A DNA stretch of 64,000 nt from a bacterium 336/3 (GTDB lineage Bacteria; Bacteroidota; Bacteroidia; Cytophagales; Thermonemataceae): contig LJIE01000001.1 of NCBI GenBank assembly GCA_001281695.1, positions 3,185,521-3,249,520 of the forward strand, read 5' to 3'. The position numbers and the translations under genes are program-made. Below the pieces are notes generated by a model. The model was not told the origin of the DNA, did not search any database, and saw only the letters and a program-made list of their open reading frames with translations. The first letter of the stretch is position 1. Each line of letters opens with the position of its first letter. Of this stretch, positions 8,988-17,265 are shown piece by piece.

Positions 8988-9848
8988 ATGAAACGTATAT
9001 TTTTGAATTCTATATTTGTATTGGCTATATTTTGGTTATTTTCTTGTGAAAGAACCATAGATGTAAAACTTGACCAAGGTGAAACATTGCTTGCAGTAGA
9101 TGGCTGGATTACAGACGAAAACAAACAACAGTCCATTCGTTTGAGTACGACAGCCCCTTATTTCCAAAATGGCAAGCCCCCAGCCATAACAGATGCCATT
9201 GTTACCCTTTCAGATAGCGATGGAAACACTGAACAACTCACCCATGCAGGAAATGGTATTTATAATATCAATCAAATTGAAGGTATTGTAGGGAATACTT
9301 ACAAACTACAAATCAGATGGCAGGGTGAAACATACGAGGCTCAAACTGAAATTACACCCAATGTACCTCAAATTGATTCTATTGTGGTAAAAAAAGAAAA
9401 ACGTCCCAATATCCCCGCAAGCAAAGGTGAAGGTTATTTTCTGTTCTATAATGGACCCGAAAACGAAGGTGTAGGTGATAATTTTAGGGTAAAAGTGTAT
9501 AGAAATGACTCCCTCATGAATCGCCCTGATAATATTATTATTGCAGAAGACCAGTTTGTCGATGGTAATTATCTGAGTAATTTAGAATTGAATAACGGAG
9601 ACCCTTTCAGAGTAGGTGATAAACTAAAAGTAGAAGTATTATCTATCACTCGTGATGCATTTAATTTTTACAATGAACTGATTTTACAAACCCAAAATGG
9701 AGGTTTATTTGCCAATCCACCTTCCAATGTTCGTACCAATATACTCAATATCAATCCTAAAGGTAAAAAGGCTGTTGGTTATTTTGGTGGAGCAAGCGTG
9801 ATTAGTATGTTGGGGAAAATAGAAGGAGATGGACAAGTGATTAAATAA
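8988..9848 (+). CDS. DUF4249 lipoprotein, partner of the TonB-dependent receptor
   Basis: 286 aa. The N-terminus MKRIFLNSIFVLAIFWLFSC is a lipoprotein signal, followed by the DUF4249 start RTIDVKLDQGETLLAVDGWITDENKQ. Proteins of this family are found next to TonB-dependent receptors in Bacteroidota and are thought to sit at the cell surface as accessory ligand-binding components (family knowledge). The 6-base spacing to the receptor stop and the shared terminator downstream support a two-gene operon. It ends a little shorter than some relatives. Confidence 0.85.
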   Translation: MKRIFLNSIFVLAIFWLFSCERTIDVKLDQGETLLAVDGWITDENKQQSIRLSTTAPYFQNGKPPAITDAIVTLSDSDGNTEQLTHAGNGIYNINQIEGIVGNTYKLQIRWQGETYEAQTEITPNVPQIDSIVVKKEKRPNIPASKGEGYFLFYNGPENEGVGDNFRVKVYRNDSLMNRPDNIIIAEDQFVDGNYLSNLELNNGDPFRVGDKLKVEVLSITRDAFNFYNELILQTQNGGLFANPPSNVRTNILNINPKGKKAVGYFGGASVISMLGKIEGDGQVIK

Positions 9849-9864
9849 AAGTATACTTTATTCA

Positions 9865-9900
9865 ACAGAAAGCCTTTAAAATAGAGGCTTTCTGTTTTTT
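9865..9900 (+). terminator. Terminator of the TonB receptor/DUF4249 operon
   Basis: 11-bp stem ACAGAAAGCCT (9865-9875) with AGGCTTTCTGT (9885-9895), 9-base loop, then TTTTT. Confidence 0.85.
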
Positions 9901-9950
9901 AGGTTTATAAAACCAATGGTATACATTCGTGATTACAAATCACGAATAGC
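9901..9950. repeat. Palindromic intergenic element (REP-like)
   Basis: A perfect 10-bp inverted repeat ATTCGTGATT (9925-9934) and AATCACGAAT (9938-9947) with a 3-base loop ACA, preceded by the near-palindrome GGTTTATAAAACC (9902-9914). There is no T-run after the stem on either strand, so it is not a normal terminator. The layout resembles dispersed palindromic intergenic repeats of Bacteroidota genomes; only one copy is in this window. Confidence 0.5.
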
Positions 9951-9957
9951 GATGTTT

Positions 9958-10326
9958 TTATTTCTTGAATACATTAGGTTTTACAATAGAATCACAATTA
10001 CTCTCAGAAGAAAAATCATGAAATTTCTGAAAAAACTTAGATTCTCCTTTTTTAATAACCAGACATTCATTAAAATCCTTTTTATATATAGAATCTCCCA
10101 CCATTAAGTATTTATCTACTTCTTTGTTAATCCTAAAGATTTTTTTGTATCCTTTGTTAGTTTGAAGCTCATAAACATAGTCACTTTTTATCTTAGATTT
10201 TGTTTCAACTATGCCTTTATATTCTTCATGAGTACGTTCTTTGATATATTCACAATCGTGCCTATTTATTTGGATAAGAAAGCCAAAAATTATAGCAACA
10301 ATAATTAGAAAAATATATTTATTCAT
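9958..10326 (-). CDS. Small membrane-anchored or secreted protein, unknown
   Basis: 122 aa. Residues 1-19 (MNKYIFLIIVAIIFGFLIQ) form an uncleaved anchor or signal; the rest is charged, with a strand-rich part around SDYVYELQTNKGYKKIFRINKEVDKYLMVGDSIYKK. The latter resembles the short beta-rich lipoprotein-like orphans common in Bacteroidota. No family recognised. It lies downstream of the Pnkp-side genes on the same strand but is separated from them by 71 bases. Confidence 0.6.
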   Translation of the reverse strand: MNKYIFLIIVAIIFGFLIQINRHDCEYIKERTHEEYKGIVETKSKIKSDYVYELQTNKGYKKIFRINKEVDKYLMVGDSIYKKDFNECLVIKKGESKFFQKFHDFSSESNCDSIVKPNVFKK

Positions 10327-10397
10327 AGCAGTAGAAATTAAATTTTTCTCTCGTGTTTAGTATTACTACAAACCTAATTAAAATACAAAATCAGCCA

Positions 10398-10946
10398 TTA
10401 TAGGCTATTTATATTTGTGTAAATAATTTCCCTAAAGTTTTGACGGATTTCAAATTTCCTATTTATATTAAAATTTTTGGTTTCAATGGTATTACCATTT
10501 GTATGAGAAAGGGATAGGATAAAATCACTTTTAAAAATAAGTTTTATTCCAAAAGGACTAAACTCATACCTATTCCATCCAAAGAATTGAATATTACTAA
10601 TTTTTCTTGTTATGACATCCTTGAAAGAATTTGAATTAGAAAAATCATAATATTCATATTCATAAGAAAACCACATTTCCTCATCAGATTCTATACTTAT
10701 GCGTTTTTCTATATTTTTATAAAAATCTTCTTCTTGCAAGCATCTAGTGGGTAATTCTTCAAGTGTTACAGCAGGCGATTCCCAATCACTTAAATCTGTT
10801 CCTATTACAATAAGTTGGTTAGGCATTTTATTCATCACCAAGCCTAACTTAACATCAATATCTTCTATTCCATCTGAACACATTATTAGAAATAATCTTT
10901 CTATTGTATCTCCCAAAAGTCTTTTAAGTATTTCTATATAGTTCAT
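10398..10946 (-). CDS. Unknown protein encoded directly behind pnkp
   Basis: 182 aa from the ATG at 10946 (a GTG two codons earlier at 10952 is also possible). The reverse-strand sequence reads TAGGTGAGT then ATG, so the pnkp stop codon overlaps a purine-rich Shine-Dalgarno-like stretch, suggesting translational coupling. The protein is acidic, without signal or membrane segments, with aromatic-rich parts (EEMWFSYEYEYYDF, FFGWNRYEFSPFGIK). No domain was recognised. Its position makes it a candidate third component of the RNA-repair cassette, or an unrelated gene carried with it. Confidence 0.68.
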   Translation of the reverse strand: MNYIEILKRLLGDTIERLFLIMCSDGIEDIDVKLGLVMNKMPNQLIVIGTDLSDWESPAVTLEELPTRCLQEEDFYKNIEKRISIESDEEMWFSYEYEYYDFSNSNSFKDVITRKISNIQFFGWNRYEFSPFGIKLIFKSDFILSLSHTNGNTIETKNFNINRKFEIRQNFREIIYTNINSL

Positions 10947-10952
10947 ACTCAC

Positions 10953-13523
10953 CTACAATCTTGGGTCAATGTCTTCACTCTCAAGGGCTAGGAGTCCAAA
11001 AACACTTTCGTGGGTTTTTCTGAGAGGCTCTTTTCGTACAAAACGCTCCAAAGACTCAATACTCAAAGCAAACTCTCTGAGTGCCAGTGATTGTTTGGCA
11101 TTCAAGGCTCTGTTTTTCAGGCGTTTTAAATTTTCGGGCAAATCGTACTCTGCACCATAAATAATACGTAAATACTCTTTTCCACGACATTTGATAGCTG
11201 GTTGCAGAAAATCAGCTTTTTGGTATGCAATAAAATCGTAAGGTTTTACCACCATTCCCTCTCCTCCTTTGGCAGTGAGTTCGAGCCACCAAGCCACAGC
11301 CTCATCGTAGCTGGCATCATCATGGAAATCTACAATTTTATAGGGCGTTTCAACCATAAAAGAAGGGTTATGTTTGCAGATTTCGGCAATTTGTTGCATG
11401 TGCCATTCATGGGTTTTATCAATGTGTACTTTGCCCTCTGTTGCCAGAATATGAAAAGGAGCAAGTTTATAATCATCAATGCTGTTTACTTCCCAGCAAT
11501 ACTGCTGATAAGCCTTGATATAATGCTGAACAGCACTATTTTTTGCCTTTATTTTTTCATAAAATTTTTCTACACCTTCAATACCTCTTGCAAGTGTCAG
11601 GGCAAGGGCTTTTTCGGCTTCGGGCAGAGCAGCACTGGCAGCAGCCCCTACAGCAGCATATTGCTCTTTGAGCAGGGCTTGGGCTTTGGCAGACCAAGGC
11701 ATCAGTTCAGTATCAAAACACACCCATTCTGTTTGAAATTTCTTCCAGAAATCAGCTTTATCCAAACACTCTTTTACTCTATTCAAAAAAGCCTTTTCGA
11801 GTATCTCATCATTGAAAAAATTTCTACCTGAACGAGTATAACACACTCCTATTCCTTCATTTTCAACACCAAAACGTTTGAGAGCAGCCTCTTCATCTTT
11901 ACAAAGTACTATCACAGCCCTCGAACCCATGTGTTTTTCTTCGCAAATCACCTTCTGAACGTCTTTTTTCTGGTAATAATCCAAAGCTTCTGTAGGATAT
12001 TCCAAGTATTCAGGCAAGCTACTAGTGGCACATGGCGACATAGTAGGTGGCAGGTAAATCAGCCATTTGGGATTTACGGCAAATCTACTCATCACTTCCA
12101 AAGCAGCGATTGAGTTTTCTTCTCGGATAGTAATATTGCTTCTAAGCCTTGTCTGGATAATTCTTTTGCCTATTACCTCTTCTACATCCAATACATCATC
12201 GTATTCTTGTTGAGCATTTAAAGCATTTTCTTCTGATAAAAATGGCTTTCTGGGGGTATAATATTCTTTTTTAGCTTTTACAGATACCAATTGATCTTCG
12301 GGATACCTTAACGCTGTGAGCTTTCCACCAAAAACGCAACCTGTATCAATATCAATGGTTCTGTTGAGCCACTCTGCTTCGGGTACAGGCGTATGTCCAT
12401 AGACTACTTTGGCTTTTCCTTTGTAGTCTTTTGCCCAATTGTAACGAACAGGCAAACCAAATTCATCTATTTCGCCTGTTGTTTCGCCATACATACAAAA
12501 AGCCCTGATAGCTCCAGAGCCACGTCCCTGCATTTCTTCTCGGATGCCTGCATGAGCTACTACCAGTCTGCCTTCATCAAATACATAATGGCTTACTAAT
12601 TTGTATAAAAACTTCTCTAATTTTTGTTTGAATTCGTCTGTTTCTTTTTCAAGTTGCTCAACAGTTGTTTCCAAACCATGTTTGAGTTGTACTTTTTTGC
12701 CTGCTAAATGCTTTTGAAGCTTGGAATCGTGGTTTCCACAAACACAATAGGCTGTGCCTGCGTGTACCATGCTCATTACGAGCTTTAAAACACTTGGAGA
12801 ATCAGGTCCTCGGTCTGTCAAATCGCCTACAAAAACGGCTTTTCGGTTTTCAGGAGGAGTTACAGCAAACCCAAAATTTGTTTCGTCTTCGTCTACTTTT
12901 TCAATTTTGTAACCCAACTCTGCGAGGAGTTCTGTCAGTTCCTCGAAACAGCCATGTACATCGCCAATAATATCAAGAGGTGATGTTTCGTGTTTTTTAT
13001 CGTTGTAAAGTTTTTCACGGATAATATCTTCTACATTTTCTATCTCCTCTACGGTTTTGAGATGATAGACATGCGAAAAACCTTCTTCTTTGATACTTCT
13101 AAGGTTCTTTTTGAGTTGTTGTGATTGATTTCTGATGACATGATGTCCAAAATTTCTATCTTCTCTTTTTTTATTTCTTTCTGCACAAACTGATTCAGGA
13201 ACATCTAAAATAATAGCTATCGGTAAAACATGATAATTTCGGGCTAAATCTATGAGTGTTTTACGAGACTCTCTCTGAACGCTGGTTGCATCAATAACTG
13301 TAAGCAAACCATTTTTGAGGCGTTTTCCTGCCATAAAATGAAGCAACTCAAAGGCATCAGGGGTAGCAGCCTGATTGTTTTCATCATCAGAAATTAAGGC
13401 TCTACATTCATCAGAAGAGATGATTTCTGTTCTTTTGAAATACTTTTTAGCAAAACTACTTTTTCCAGAGCCAGAAACCCCTATTAAAACCACCAACGAC
13501 AATTCAGGAACTTTTATATGCAT
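10953..13523 (-). CDS. pnkp: Polynucleotide kinase-phosphatase, RNA-repair enzyme Pnkp
   Basis: 856 aa from the ATG at 13523; a longer TTG-started reading would add an odd hydrophobic leader and was not used. Three modules as in Clostridium thermocellum Pnkp: 5'-kinase with P-loop GVSGSGKSS (15-23); 2',3'-phosphatase of the metallophosphoesterase type with GDVHG (187-191), GDLTDRGP (233-240), GNHD (263-266) and YGHTP (375-379); ligase-like adenylyltransferase with EEKHMGSR (528-535), K530 being the expected AMP-acceptor. It heals both ends of broken RNA and, with Hen1, seals them. hen1 lies upstream on the same strand, 111 bases away. All key motifs are intact. Confidence 0.95.
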   Translation of the reverse strand: MHIKVPELSLVVLIGVSGSGKSSFAKKYFKRTEIISSDECRALISDDENNQAATPDAFELLHFMAGKRLKNGLLTVIDATSVQRESRKTLIDLARNYHVLPIAIILDVPESVCAERNKKREDRNFGHHVIRNQSQQLKKNLRSIKEEGFSHVYHLKTVEEIENVEDIIREKLYNDKKHETSPLDIIGDVHGCFEELTELLAELGYKIEKVDEDETNFGFAVTPPENRKAVFVGDLTDRGPDSPSVLKLVMSMVHAGTAYCVCGNHDSKLQKHLAGKKVQLKHGLETTVEQLEKETDEFKQKLEKFLYKLVSHYVFDEGRLVVAHAGIREEMQGRGSGAIRAFCMYGETTGEIDEFGLPVRYNWAKDYKGKAKVVYGHTPVPEAEWLNRTIDIDTGCVFGGKLTALRYPEDQLVSVKAKKEYYTPRKPFLSEENALNAQQEYDDVLDVEEVIGKRIIQTRLRSNITIREENSIAALEVMSRFAVNPKWLIYLPPTMSPCATSSLPEYLEYPTEALDYYQKKDVQKVICEEKHMGSRAVIVLCKDEEAALKRFGVENEGIGVCYTRSGRNFFNDEILEKAFLNRVKECLDKADFWKKFQTEWVCFDTELMPWSAKAQALLKEQYAAVGAAASAALPEAEKALALTLARGIEGVEKFYEKIKAKNSAVQHYIKAYQQYCWEVNSIDDYKLAPFHILATEGKVHIDKTHEWHMQQIAEICKHNPSFMVETPYKIVDFHDDASYDEAVAWWLELTAKGGEGMVVKPYDFIAYQKADFLQPAIKCRGKEYLRIIYGAEYDLPENLKRLKNRALNAKQSLALREFALSIESLERFVRKEPLRKTHESVFGLLALESEDIDPRL

Positions 13524-13555
13524 ATTTTTTGAGATATTAGATTTGAGACAGTTTG

Positions 13556-13602
13556 GAAAAAAGAGTATGGAAAAAGGAATAAGGATAAAAAACTCTTTTT
13601 TC
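13556..13602 (-). other. Hairpin and polypurine tract between hen1 and pnkp
   Basis: Perfect 11-bp inverted repeat GAAAAAAGAGT (13556-13566) with ACTCTTTTTTC (13592-13602) and a 25-base loop. On the coding (minus) strand it is preceded by an unbroken purine run (13593-13620). It could attenuate or process the hen1-pnkp message; the arm is A/T-rich, so it may also be weak. Confidence 0.4.
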
Positions 13603-13634
13603 TTTTTTCCTTCCTCCTTTATCAAAAAAAGAAT

Positions 13635-15032
13635 TTATAACTTATCCTTAAAAACCACTCCTTGGCTGGGTGAGCCTATATTTTCAGCTTCATCACCAAT
13701 ATAAAAAATGGAATAGGTGTAATTATATTTTTCTGAAATCTGCTCTACCCAAGCTTTAAATTCTTCTCTGTTCCACTCGAATCGGTGGTCTTCGTGTCGC
13801 ATAGTTTCAGCATCCAGTTTTTCCCACATGACATTGTATTCCTGATTGGGAGTAGTGAGTACAATGGTTTTGGGGCGGGCAAACTCAAACAATACTCTTT
13901 CAAAAGCTTTGAGTCTGTTAAGTTCCAGATGTTCTATCACTTCTACTACAGCAGCAGCCTCGAAGCCTTCAAAACGTTTATCTCTGTACATCAAAGAACC
14001 TTGAAATAATTGTATGCGTTCTTTTTGTTTGGGAGCCATTTCATCATAACGCAGTTTATCTTTAGCCCTCAGTAACTCCTGATATGATACGTCCATCCCT
14101 GAAATTTGCGTAATTTGGCTTTCTTTCATCAGGAGTTTAATCAGTTTACCCTCTCCACAACCCAAATCGAGTACTGTGATAGCACCAGATGCTATAATTT
14201 TTTCAGAAACCAGTTGCAAACGCTTGTCGTGGAGTGTTTCTCTTTTTACTTTCAGTTCTGTTTGTTCTTCTATTTCAGTACTTTCCAAATCTATTTCTTC
14301 TTCTTTCATAATTTGGATGGCTTTTCTAGAAAGACCATACAAGCCCAGCAAATAACGTTGTACAATTTGCTCACGTTCAGGGTGTTCTCTGAGCCACTCA
14401 CCACCTTTTTCAAGGAGTTTTTCAATTTCACTGTTATCTATAAAATAGTGTTTGTCATTATCCAAAGCAGGAATTAACACATATAAATGTGAAAGCACTT
14501 CCTGAGTAGTTTTAAAACCTTTGAGTGTAAGGCTGTAATATCGGCTTTCTCCCCAGTCAAATTTGGTATCAAGAGGGTGTCTTGTAAGGCTTACTTCATA
14601 GCCTAATGGCTCAAAAAATTTACGAATAAGCTTTTCACCACCTTTTGGAGAAGGCAATGAAGCAATTGAAATTTCAAAAGGCATTACCACTTCTACCAAT
14701 TCGGGTTTATCTTTGCATTTGCCATTGAGAGCCGTAGAAAAAGCCTTGGCAATAGCCACACTCATAAATGAAGAAGCCACATAAGGACGATCATTTACGT
14801 ACTGCCTTAACGAAAAACCATCTCCCATCATATTTTTTGAGCCTCTAACCATATCAATGGGGTCAATATCAAGCATCAACGAAATGGTCGTTCGTTCATC
14901 GCTTTTTTCGGGGTAAAAGATATGAGCTTTCCCTACCGAAAGTTCGATGGTCTGGAATTTATCAGGGTGTTTATGAAGCAAATACCCCAAATCAGTAGCA
15001 GGGTAATGAGTTGTTGAGATGTTTAAAAGCAT
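13635..15032 (-). CDS. hen1: 3'-terminal RNA ribose 2'-O-methyltransferase Hen1
   Basis: 465 aa, the bacterial Hen1 size. The N-terminal half (1-245) is the bacterial-specific region that supports Pnkp ligase activity, starting MLLNISTTHYPATDLGYLLHKHP and containing the conserved SLRQYVNDRPYVASSFMSVA. The C-terminal half is a methyltransferase with SAM motif DLGCGEGK (289-296) and the metal-binding set E364, E367, H368 in EVIEHL and H413 in MRHEDH. It methylates the 2'-OH at the repair site before sealing, which protects the RNA from being cut again. It is followed by pnkp on the same strand. Confidence 0.95.
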   Translation of the reverse strand: MLLNISTTHYPATDLGYLLHKHPDKFQTIELSVGKAHIFYPEKSDERTTISLMLDIDPIDMVRGSKNMMGDGFSLRQYVNDRPYVASSFMSVAIAKAFSTALNGKCKDKPELVEVVMPFEISIASLPSPKGGEKLIRKFFEPLGYEVSLTRHPLDTKFDWGESRYYSLTLKGFKTTQEVLSHLYVLIPALDNDKHYFIDNSEIEKLLEKGGEWLREHPEREQIVQRYLLGLYGLSRKAIQIMKEEEIDLESTEIEEQTELKVKRETLHDKRLQLVSEKIIASGAITVLDLGCGEGKLIKLLMKESQITQISGMDVSYQELLRAKDKLRYDEMAPKQKERIQLFQGSLMYRDKRFEGFEAAAVVEVIEHLELNRLKAFERVLFEFARPKTIVLTTPNQEYNVMWEKLDAETMRHEDHRFEWNREEFKAWVEQISEKYNYTYSIFYIGDEAENIGSPSQGVVFKDKL

Positions 15033-15079
15033 TGTTGTTTACAATTATTGCCTTAATCTATAAATTTCTTGGTAAATTT

Positions 15080-16408
15080 CTAAGGAGTTTGTGTAGTTTC
15101 AATATATGGAGAGTTTTTATCCAATACATACCAACCTATTTCTGGTTTAAGGGCTTTGGTTTGTTTGTTTTGAGTCATGCCAATAAACCCAGCTCCAAAC
15201 TCCATATTTGCCCTTAAATTAATACGAGGGTCTATCCATACAAAATCGAAACTGGAAAGCCCCGAAGGAAAATCTTTAAGTACCAAATTTGAATTATGAT
15301 AAGCATTTCCTTTCAGAAAAGCATTGCGTATATATTTCTTTTGTCCTCTTATACCAGAATTATTTTTTCTGTCTTCCAAATAAGGATATAATTTTAATAT
15401 CCAACCATTTATAAGTTTTGGACCGTAGCGTCTAACATTATTTTTAAACATATTTTGCCAAAAATCCACATCAATATTGCCTTTAGAGGCTTCTACAAAT
15501 TGGTCTAAAATAGGTATCAGGTTATCTACCCATTCATTCAAATCATATTTTCGGAAACCTTCAATTTTGTTTCGTATTTTTACCCAGTCTTCTGTTTTAC
15601 CTTCCAGTGTAATATAAGGAATACCACAACCATACATTCCATAATTAAAGTATTCTTGCATAGTTTCCATCAGTGTTACCTGATAGGCAATGGTAGCATT
15701 GAGGTCTGTTGTACTAAAAGAATCCACTATCAGCCCATAGGCATCTTCTTTGACATACTTTTTGATGCTATCTTGCCACTGAACAATGGCTTCTTCCCAA
15801 GGATTTTGTTTACCTTTTTTGAAGTCCTTTGGTACAATATCAAGTCTTTTTTTACCCTGATGAGCCACCAGAAATTTTCTGTATTTGTTGGGGTTTGTGT
15901 TGATATGTTTGGAAAATCCTTGGCAAAGTGTTAGCCAAATCATATCAGGAGAAATGACAAATGGATGATGATTGACATAGGCAATCTGCATAGAAGCTAC
16001 TAAACTACTGGCAGGAACAAGTTTTTTGGTTTTTGCATCTATTCTCGAATAGCCTTCTATACGTTTATTCAAAGCTTTTTCTATGGCTTTTACATACGAA
16101 AATTCTTGTTGTAACTTTCTGGTGGTATCTATGGTACACACTCTAAACGAAATACCTGAGTCTGTTTGGATAATTTGAGCATTCTTGGCTTTGTATATCT
16201 CTAAACCATCACTTTGTATTTTAGTAGAAAAAGTTCCATCACTTGTTTGATTGCGTTCATAATCTACAACTTCTCTATCTTCTTTTGTTAAAATAGCTTT
16301 CTGAGAAAGTTTTGACGTATCTTTTTTTACAGTTTTTTCTTCCTTGGAAGGCTTTGTATTACAAGCCATTATACCAAACATTAATAAAAATAAGATATAT
16401 GTTTTCAT
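15080..16408 (-). CDS. DUF4419 lipoprotein
   Basis: 442 aa from the ATG at 16408; the TTG three codons upstream lies in the spacer repeat. Lipoprotein signal MKTYILFLLMFGIMAC, then a linker and the DUF4419 core with ASSLVASMQIAYVNHHP near residue 125, SPDMIWLTLCQGFSKHI and the run FWQNMFKNNVRRYGPKLINGW. The biochemical role of DUF4419 is not known. It is the last gene of a three-gene run with 12-base spacers, behind two paralogous lipoproteins. Confidence 0.82.
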   Translation of the reverse strand: MKTYILFLLMFGIMACNTKPSKEEKTVKKDTSKLSQKAILTKEDREVVDYERNQTSDGTFSTKIQSDGLEIYKAKNAQIIQTDSGISFRVCTIDTTRKLQQEFSYVKAIEKALNKRIEGYSRIDAKTKKLVPASSLVASMQIAYVNHHPFVISPDMIWLTLCQGFSKHINTNPNKYRKFLVAHQGKKRLDIVPKDFKKGKQNPWEEAIVQWQDSIKKYVKEDAYGLIVDSFSTTDLNATIAYQVTLMETMQEYFNYGMYGCGIPYITLEGKTEDWVKIRNKIEGFRKYDLNEWVDNLIPILDQFVEASKGNIDVDFWQNMFKNNVRRYGPKLINGWILKLYPYLEDRKNNSGIRGQKKYIRNAFLKGNAYHNSNLVLKDFPSGLSSFDFVWIDPRINLRANMEFGAGFIGMTQNKQTKALKPEIGWYVLDKNSPYIETTQTP

Positions 16409-16548
16409 AGTATTCAAACTTTAATATTGAGTCTTCTCAAACTGTTCTAAATTAATTTGCCCTGTATATTCATTGGAAATATTTTTACCCAACCGAACTC
16501 TTAATTTAGTTGTAAAATCGCCTTTATAAATGGGAATGGGTATTATTA
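16402..16548. repeat. Near-identical direct repeat, copy 1
   Basis: About 147 bases spanning the start of the DUF4419 gene, the 12-base spacer and the 3' end of the middle lipoprotein gene. It matches 17119-17265 at a constant offset of 717 bases with only about ten differences, mostly silent. Confidence 0.85.
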
Positions 16549-17125
16549 CTAAATATCCTGCTGGTATATTTATGGTATTGGCAACAGTTGCACAAAAACG
16601 TTTAAAATCATTATTTTGTATTGATTTCCAAACGCCTTTTTTATCTTGAGCCTCTATTATCAAATCTGGAGTTTCCAAAACTGAGATAGTTTTAGAAGAT
16701 ACATTCTTAATTATCAAAGGATAGCTTTTATATGCTACCATTTTGCTTTTTACATTTTCTGCATTAATCTCTTTTATATCTACTCCTTTAGCTATACCAT
16801 AATCATAGATATTTTGGGTGGTATCTATCAAAATTTTTATAGCACCTGAATCCATAAGGCTATTTCTTGTTGAGATTTGTTTACTACTATCTTCCAAAAA
16901 TGCCTCCAAACAACAAAGATGATTAGGTATAAAAATAGTATCCTGTTCTTTTCCTGCATATTTAACATGATAATAAAATAGAGTTTGTTCTTTTTCGATT
17001 CTTTCATGTATAGGCATTTTTTTTAGATTTGTTGTATCTATAATAACTGACATTTTGTTCGTTTCCAAAGAATTACAGCTCAATAAAAAGATGAGCAGAA
17101 AAAACACAATCACATAAATTTTCAT
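16421..17125 (-). CDS. Lipoprotein of unknown function, tandem paralogue A
   Basis: 234 aa from the ATG at 17125. Lipoprotein signal MKIYVIVFFLLIFLLSC. The middle is divergent from its upstream neighbour, but the last 43 residues, from VIIPIPIYKGDFTTKLRVRLG to QFEKTQY, are the same apart from one Ile/Val change. Both share the layout: lipobox, SVIIDTTNL-type segment (VVLDTTKL in the neighbour), YPLIIKN, EAQDKKGVW/EAQDSKGNW, PIPIYKGDF. This indicates tandem duplication with later gene conversion or selection on the C-terminus. No known family recognised. Confidence 0.75.
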   Translation of the reverse strand: MKIYVIVFFLLIFLLSCNSLETNKMSVIIDTTNLKKMPIHERIEKEQTLFYYHVKYAGKEQDTIFIPNHLCCLEAFLEDSSKQISTRNSLMDSGAIKILIDTTQNIYDYGIAKGVDIKEINAENVKSKMVAYKSYPLIIKNVSSKTISVLETPDLIIEAQDKKGVWKSIQNNDFKRFCATVANTINIPAGYLVIIPIPIYKGDFTTKLRVRLGKNISNEYTGQINLEQFEKTQY

Positions 17126-17265
17126 AGTATTCAAACTTTAATATTGAGTCTTCTCAAACTGTTCTAAATTAATTTGCCCTGTATATTCATTAGAAACATT
17201 TTTACCCAATCGAACTCTTAATTTAGTGGTAAAATCCCCTTTGTAAATAGGAATGGGTACTATAA
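17119..17265. repeat. Near-identical direct repeat, copy 2
   Basis: Partner of 16402-16548. It covers the start of paralogue A, the 12-base spacer and the 3' end of paralogue B. Confidence 0.85.

Noticed and set aside
10747-12599. Plus-strand ORFs of 60-209 aa opposite pnkp
   Set aside because: Shadows of the minus-strand coding sequence, which has complete catalytic motifs; no independent domain.
13524-13625. Longer Pnkp start (TTG at 13625) with a hydrophobic leader
   Set aside because: Pnkp is cytosolic; the ATG at 13523 starts the conserved kinase domain at its usual distance and the extra segment crosses the hairpin.
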